In this document: piece after piece, positions 5,318-7,089 of the stretch
Position numbering within the stretch: the stretch's first letter is position 1
Layout: each line of letters starts with the position of its first letter
DNA from: CAZMVU01 sp964569295
GTDB taxonomy: Bacteria; Hydrogenedentota; Hydrogenedentia; Hydrogenedentales; JAGMZX01
Direction of reading: 5' to 3'
Assembly (NCBI GenBank): GCA_964569295.1
Contig: CAZMVU010000232.1
Coordinates: forward strand, 1 to 7,089
Length of the DNA stretch: 7,089 nucleotides
Translations under genes and position numbers: made by a program
The notes under the pieces: model-generated
Told to the model about the DNA's origin: nothing
What the model saw: only the letters and a program-made list of their open reading frames with translations
Database searches by the model: none

Positions 5318-7089
5318 TCAGTGTGAGGGCGAGCTTATCTCGGTGTCCTGCGGCGTGCTGACCTCTTCCTCGACGTCGATTTCTTGCTGTTCGGGGATGT
5401 GCGGCCGCATGTTGATTTCACACTTATCGCCGTCGCAGTAGAGATCTTGCGCCTCGTCGGTATTCATGTGATCGAAGGTGAGGGGCGACAGTTTCGCGCT
5501 GGCTTGCTCGAAGACTTCCTTCGTAATCTCCTGGTACGGCGCCTGTGGATAGGCGTGCTCGGTAATGGGGAGGAAGCTCACCGACTTCACGCGGGTCTCG
5601 TACAGCTCGAGGATGTAGGGGATATCCCGCGCTTCTTCGGGGTTGAAGGTGACGGTGGCGCTTACCTGGTTGTCGGCCCAGTAGTAACTCATCTGGGCGA
5701 CGTTCTCCATCTGTTCCCAGATGCTTACATCGGTCTTGGAGCGGCTGAAAAACTCCTCGCGCACGGGAAAATAGACGACCCAGGTGTTGTCGCCGTAGAC
5801 GGAGTCCTCGATAAGGTAGCCGGCTTTGCGGATGGGGTCTACCAGCGGGCTCGTCTTGTCGATGCGAATGGTGCGGAAGTAGTACTTGGCGTGGGCATAG
5901 TGTATGCCGGGGGTGACACCCGGCAACAGCGATACGGTGCCCGAGGGCTTCACGCTCGTCTTCTTGATGCTCTGGGGAATGCACAGCCAGTCGGCGTAGA
6001 TTTTGTCGAGTTCGCAGATGTACGTGTAGCCCTCGTCGCACCAGCGGAAATGCTCGCGGCGGCCGTGCCGCTCGAAGCTCTCGACGATGCCGGACTGCGA
6101 CAGGCCGATGCGGCGGTTGCGCAGCATAATCGCATTGGTGCGCTCGTTGTGCGTCGGGATGAGGGTCACGGTCTTAGCGTAGAGGTAGGCGAACTTGAGC
6201 GTGCGCCGATATTCATCGAAGGTCTCGTGCCGGCTCGGGAACGTCTCGACCAGGTTACAGATTTCGAAGGACTCGAGGCTCTGCTCGGCACACGGGTTCG
6301 TGCCGGCGACCTTGGCGTCGGCCCAGGTCTCGCCGTCCTTGATCCGGCCGAAGGCGCGCGCGTTGTCGCGCCAGAAGTAGCCGGGTTCGCCGTTCTTTGC
6401 GGTCTGCAGGCCCACTTTCGTGTAGTCCATGCCCGTGTTCGCGGCTACCGAGTTGTTCGAGGCCCAGCGCCAGGCGGTCAGCTTGTCTCCGTGGAGTTTC
6501 GGATCCTTGAGCTGCAGGTAGTCGTCGTCCGTGGGATCGCCCAGGGCGAGCTCGGCCGTGCGCCGCACGCCGCCCGACACCACGCACTTGCCCACCACGT
6601 TCATGAGGTCGGTGATGTCCGTCGAGGTAATTTTCTCGCCGATGCGCTCATCCAGAATCTTGGTGATGTTTTCGATGCAGTCGATGAGCGGACCGGGGCC
6701 GGGCGCGATGCCGCCGAAGGTCTGGATGGGCGCACCCATGGGGCGGATTTTGGCATAGTCGACGTGCGTTGGCCGCAGTGCCTTGCCCACATAGCTGTTG
6801 AGCATGGTCCGCACGAGATCGGCCCAGCCTTCCTTCGAATCTTCCACCTGGTAGGTGTAGTCGCCGGTGGTCGGCCGCTTCACCCGCACCATACCGGCGC
6901 CGTCCGTGTCGAAGGCGACGCCCACCCCGAGCATCGACATGTCCATGAGGAAGCAGAACGGCTCCGCGAAATCCGTGTCGATCTCGCCGGTGGAGACGAA
7001 GGCGCAGTTGTTCAAGGCCGCCGACCCGCGAATATAGATGTAGTCCGTGCCCATCATCCAGAGGCCGCGGCCCGGCGGCAGGAACTTGA
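5318..7089 (-). CDS. nrdJ: Adenosylcobalamin-dependent ribonucleoside-triphosphate reductase (class II, RTPR type), 5' end cut off
   Basis: The enzyme reduces ribonucleoside triphosphates to deoxy forms using a cobalamin-derived thiyl radical, in the cytoplasm, without oxygen or a second subunit. The frame is open to the window edge (589 residues visible). The Met at 7057 is internal, since FLPPGRGLW precedes it. Numbering from that Met: NNCAFVST holds Cys18, the substrate-reducing disulfide partner. NPCAEQ holds Cys256 (radical site) and Glu258; Cys267 in EICNLVET is exactly 11 residues on, as between Cys408 and Cys419 of the Lactobacillus leichmannii enzyme. KPSGTVSLLPGVTPGIH (370-386) is the phosphate/substrate loop region. 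Cys541 and Cys546 (CDGDKC) match the C-terminal redox pair with the same spacing. All key residues are intact. An acidic 33-residue tail follows the last Cys, longer than I expect. The symbol covers class II enzymes generally; rtpR is also used. Confidence 0.93.
   Translation of the reverse strand, partial: KFLPPGRGLWMMGTDYIYIRGSAALNNCAFVSTGEIDTDFAEPFCFLMDMSMLGVGVAFDTDGAGMVRVKRPTTGDYTYQVEDSKEGWADLVRTMLNSYVGKALRPTHVDYAKIRPMGAPIQTFGGIAPGPGPLIDCIENITKILDERIGEKITSTDITDLMNVVGKCVVSGGVRRTAELALGDPTDDDYLQLKDPKLHGDKLTAWRWASNNSVAANTGMDYTKVGLQTAKNGEPGYFWRDNARAFGRIKDGETWADAKVAGTNPCAEQSLESFEICNLVETFPSRHETFDEYRRTLKFAYLYAKTVTLIPTHNERTNAIMLRNRRIGLSQSGIVESFERHGRREHFRWCDEGYTYICELDKIYADWLCIPQSIKKTSVKPSGTVSLLPGVTPGIHYAHAKYYFRTIRIDKTSPLVDPIRKAGYLIEDSVYGDNTWVVYFPVREEFFSRSKTDVSIWEQMENVAQMSYYWADNQVSATVTFNPEEARDIPYILELYETRVKSVSFLPITEHAYPQAPYQEITKEVFEQASAKLSPLTFDHMNTDEAQDLYCDGDKCEINMRPHIPEQQEIDVEEEVSTPQDTEISSPSH

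Overview
The window is GC-rich bacterial DNA with compact, simple gene organisation. It holds five protein-coding genes, four complete and one cut by the right edge, and no RNA genes, CRISPR arrays or transposases that I could recognise. The host phylum cannot be fixed from this sequence. An adenosylcobalamin-dependent ribonucleotide reductase of the monomeric RTPR type, envelope-anchored SGNH hydrolases with 'TNALG(F/W)R' plus 'GDS' or 'GGST' motifs, and a GC-rich intergenic repeat would all fit an uncultured Gram-negative lineage such as Planctomycetota or Hydrogenedentota. That placement is inference only.

Layout, left to right. Bases 1-334 hold no gene: two exact copies of a 21-base repeat lie at the left edge, followed by small hairpins and a possible promoter. 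Bases 335-1690 (+) encode a HlyD/RND-type periplasmic adaptor (membrane fusion protein) with no transporter partner in view. It converges, with a 16-base gap, on a membrane-anchored SGNH/GDSL hydrolase at 1707-2708 (-). A 228-base divergent intergenic region (2709-2936) carries a promoter for each direction, both with the hexamer TATACT, and a 10-bp inverted repeat. It leads rightward into a second, larger SGNH hydrolase at 2937-4430 (+), which appears to carry a PAS-like domain between its membrane anchor and its catalytic domain. A 274-base stretch without a credible gene follows. Then come a small zinc-ribbon protein of unknown function at 4705-5163 (-), with a good sigma70-type promoter, and the 3' part of a class II ribonucleotide reductase at 5318-7089 (-).

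How the genes relate. The left half looks like cell-envelope functions: an adaptor for export plus two distantly related extracytoplasmic SGNH enzymes, which could edit acyl groups on surface polymers. The substrate is not visible from sequence. The right half is DNA-precursor metabolism plus an unassigned zinc-ribbon protein. All units appear to be transcribed singly, so co-function of neighbours is weakly supported. The most unusual item is the PAS-like/SGNH combination. Next come the divergent SGNH pair with its structured leader, and the acidic extension beyond the C-terminal redox cysteines of the reductase.
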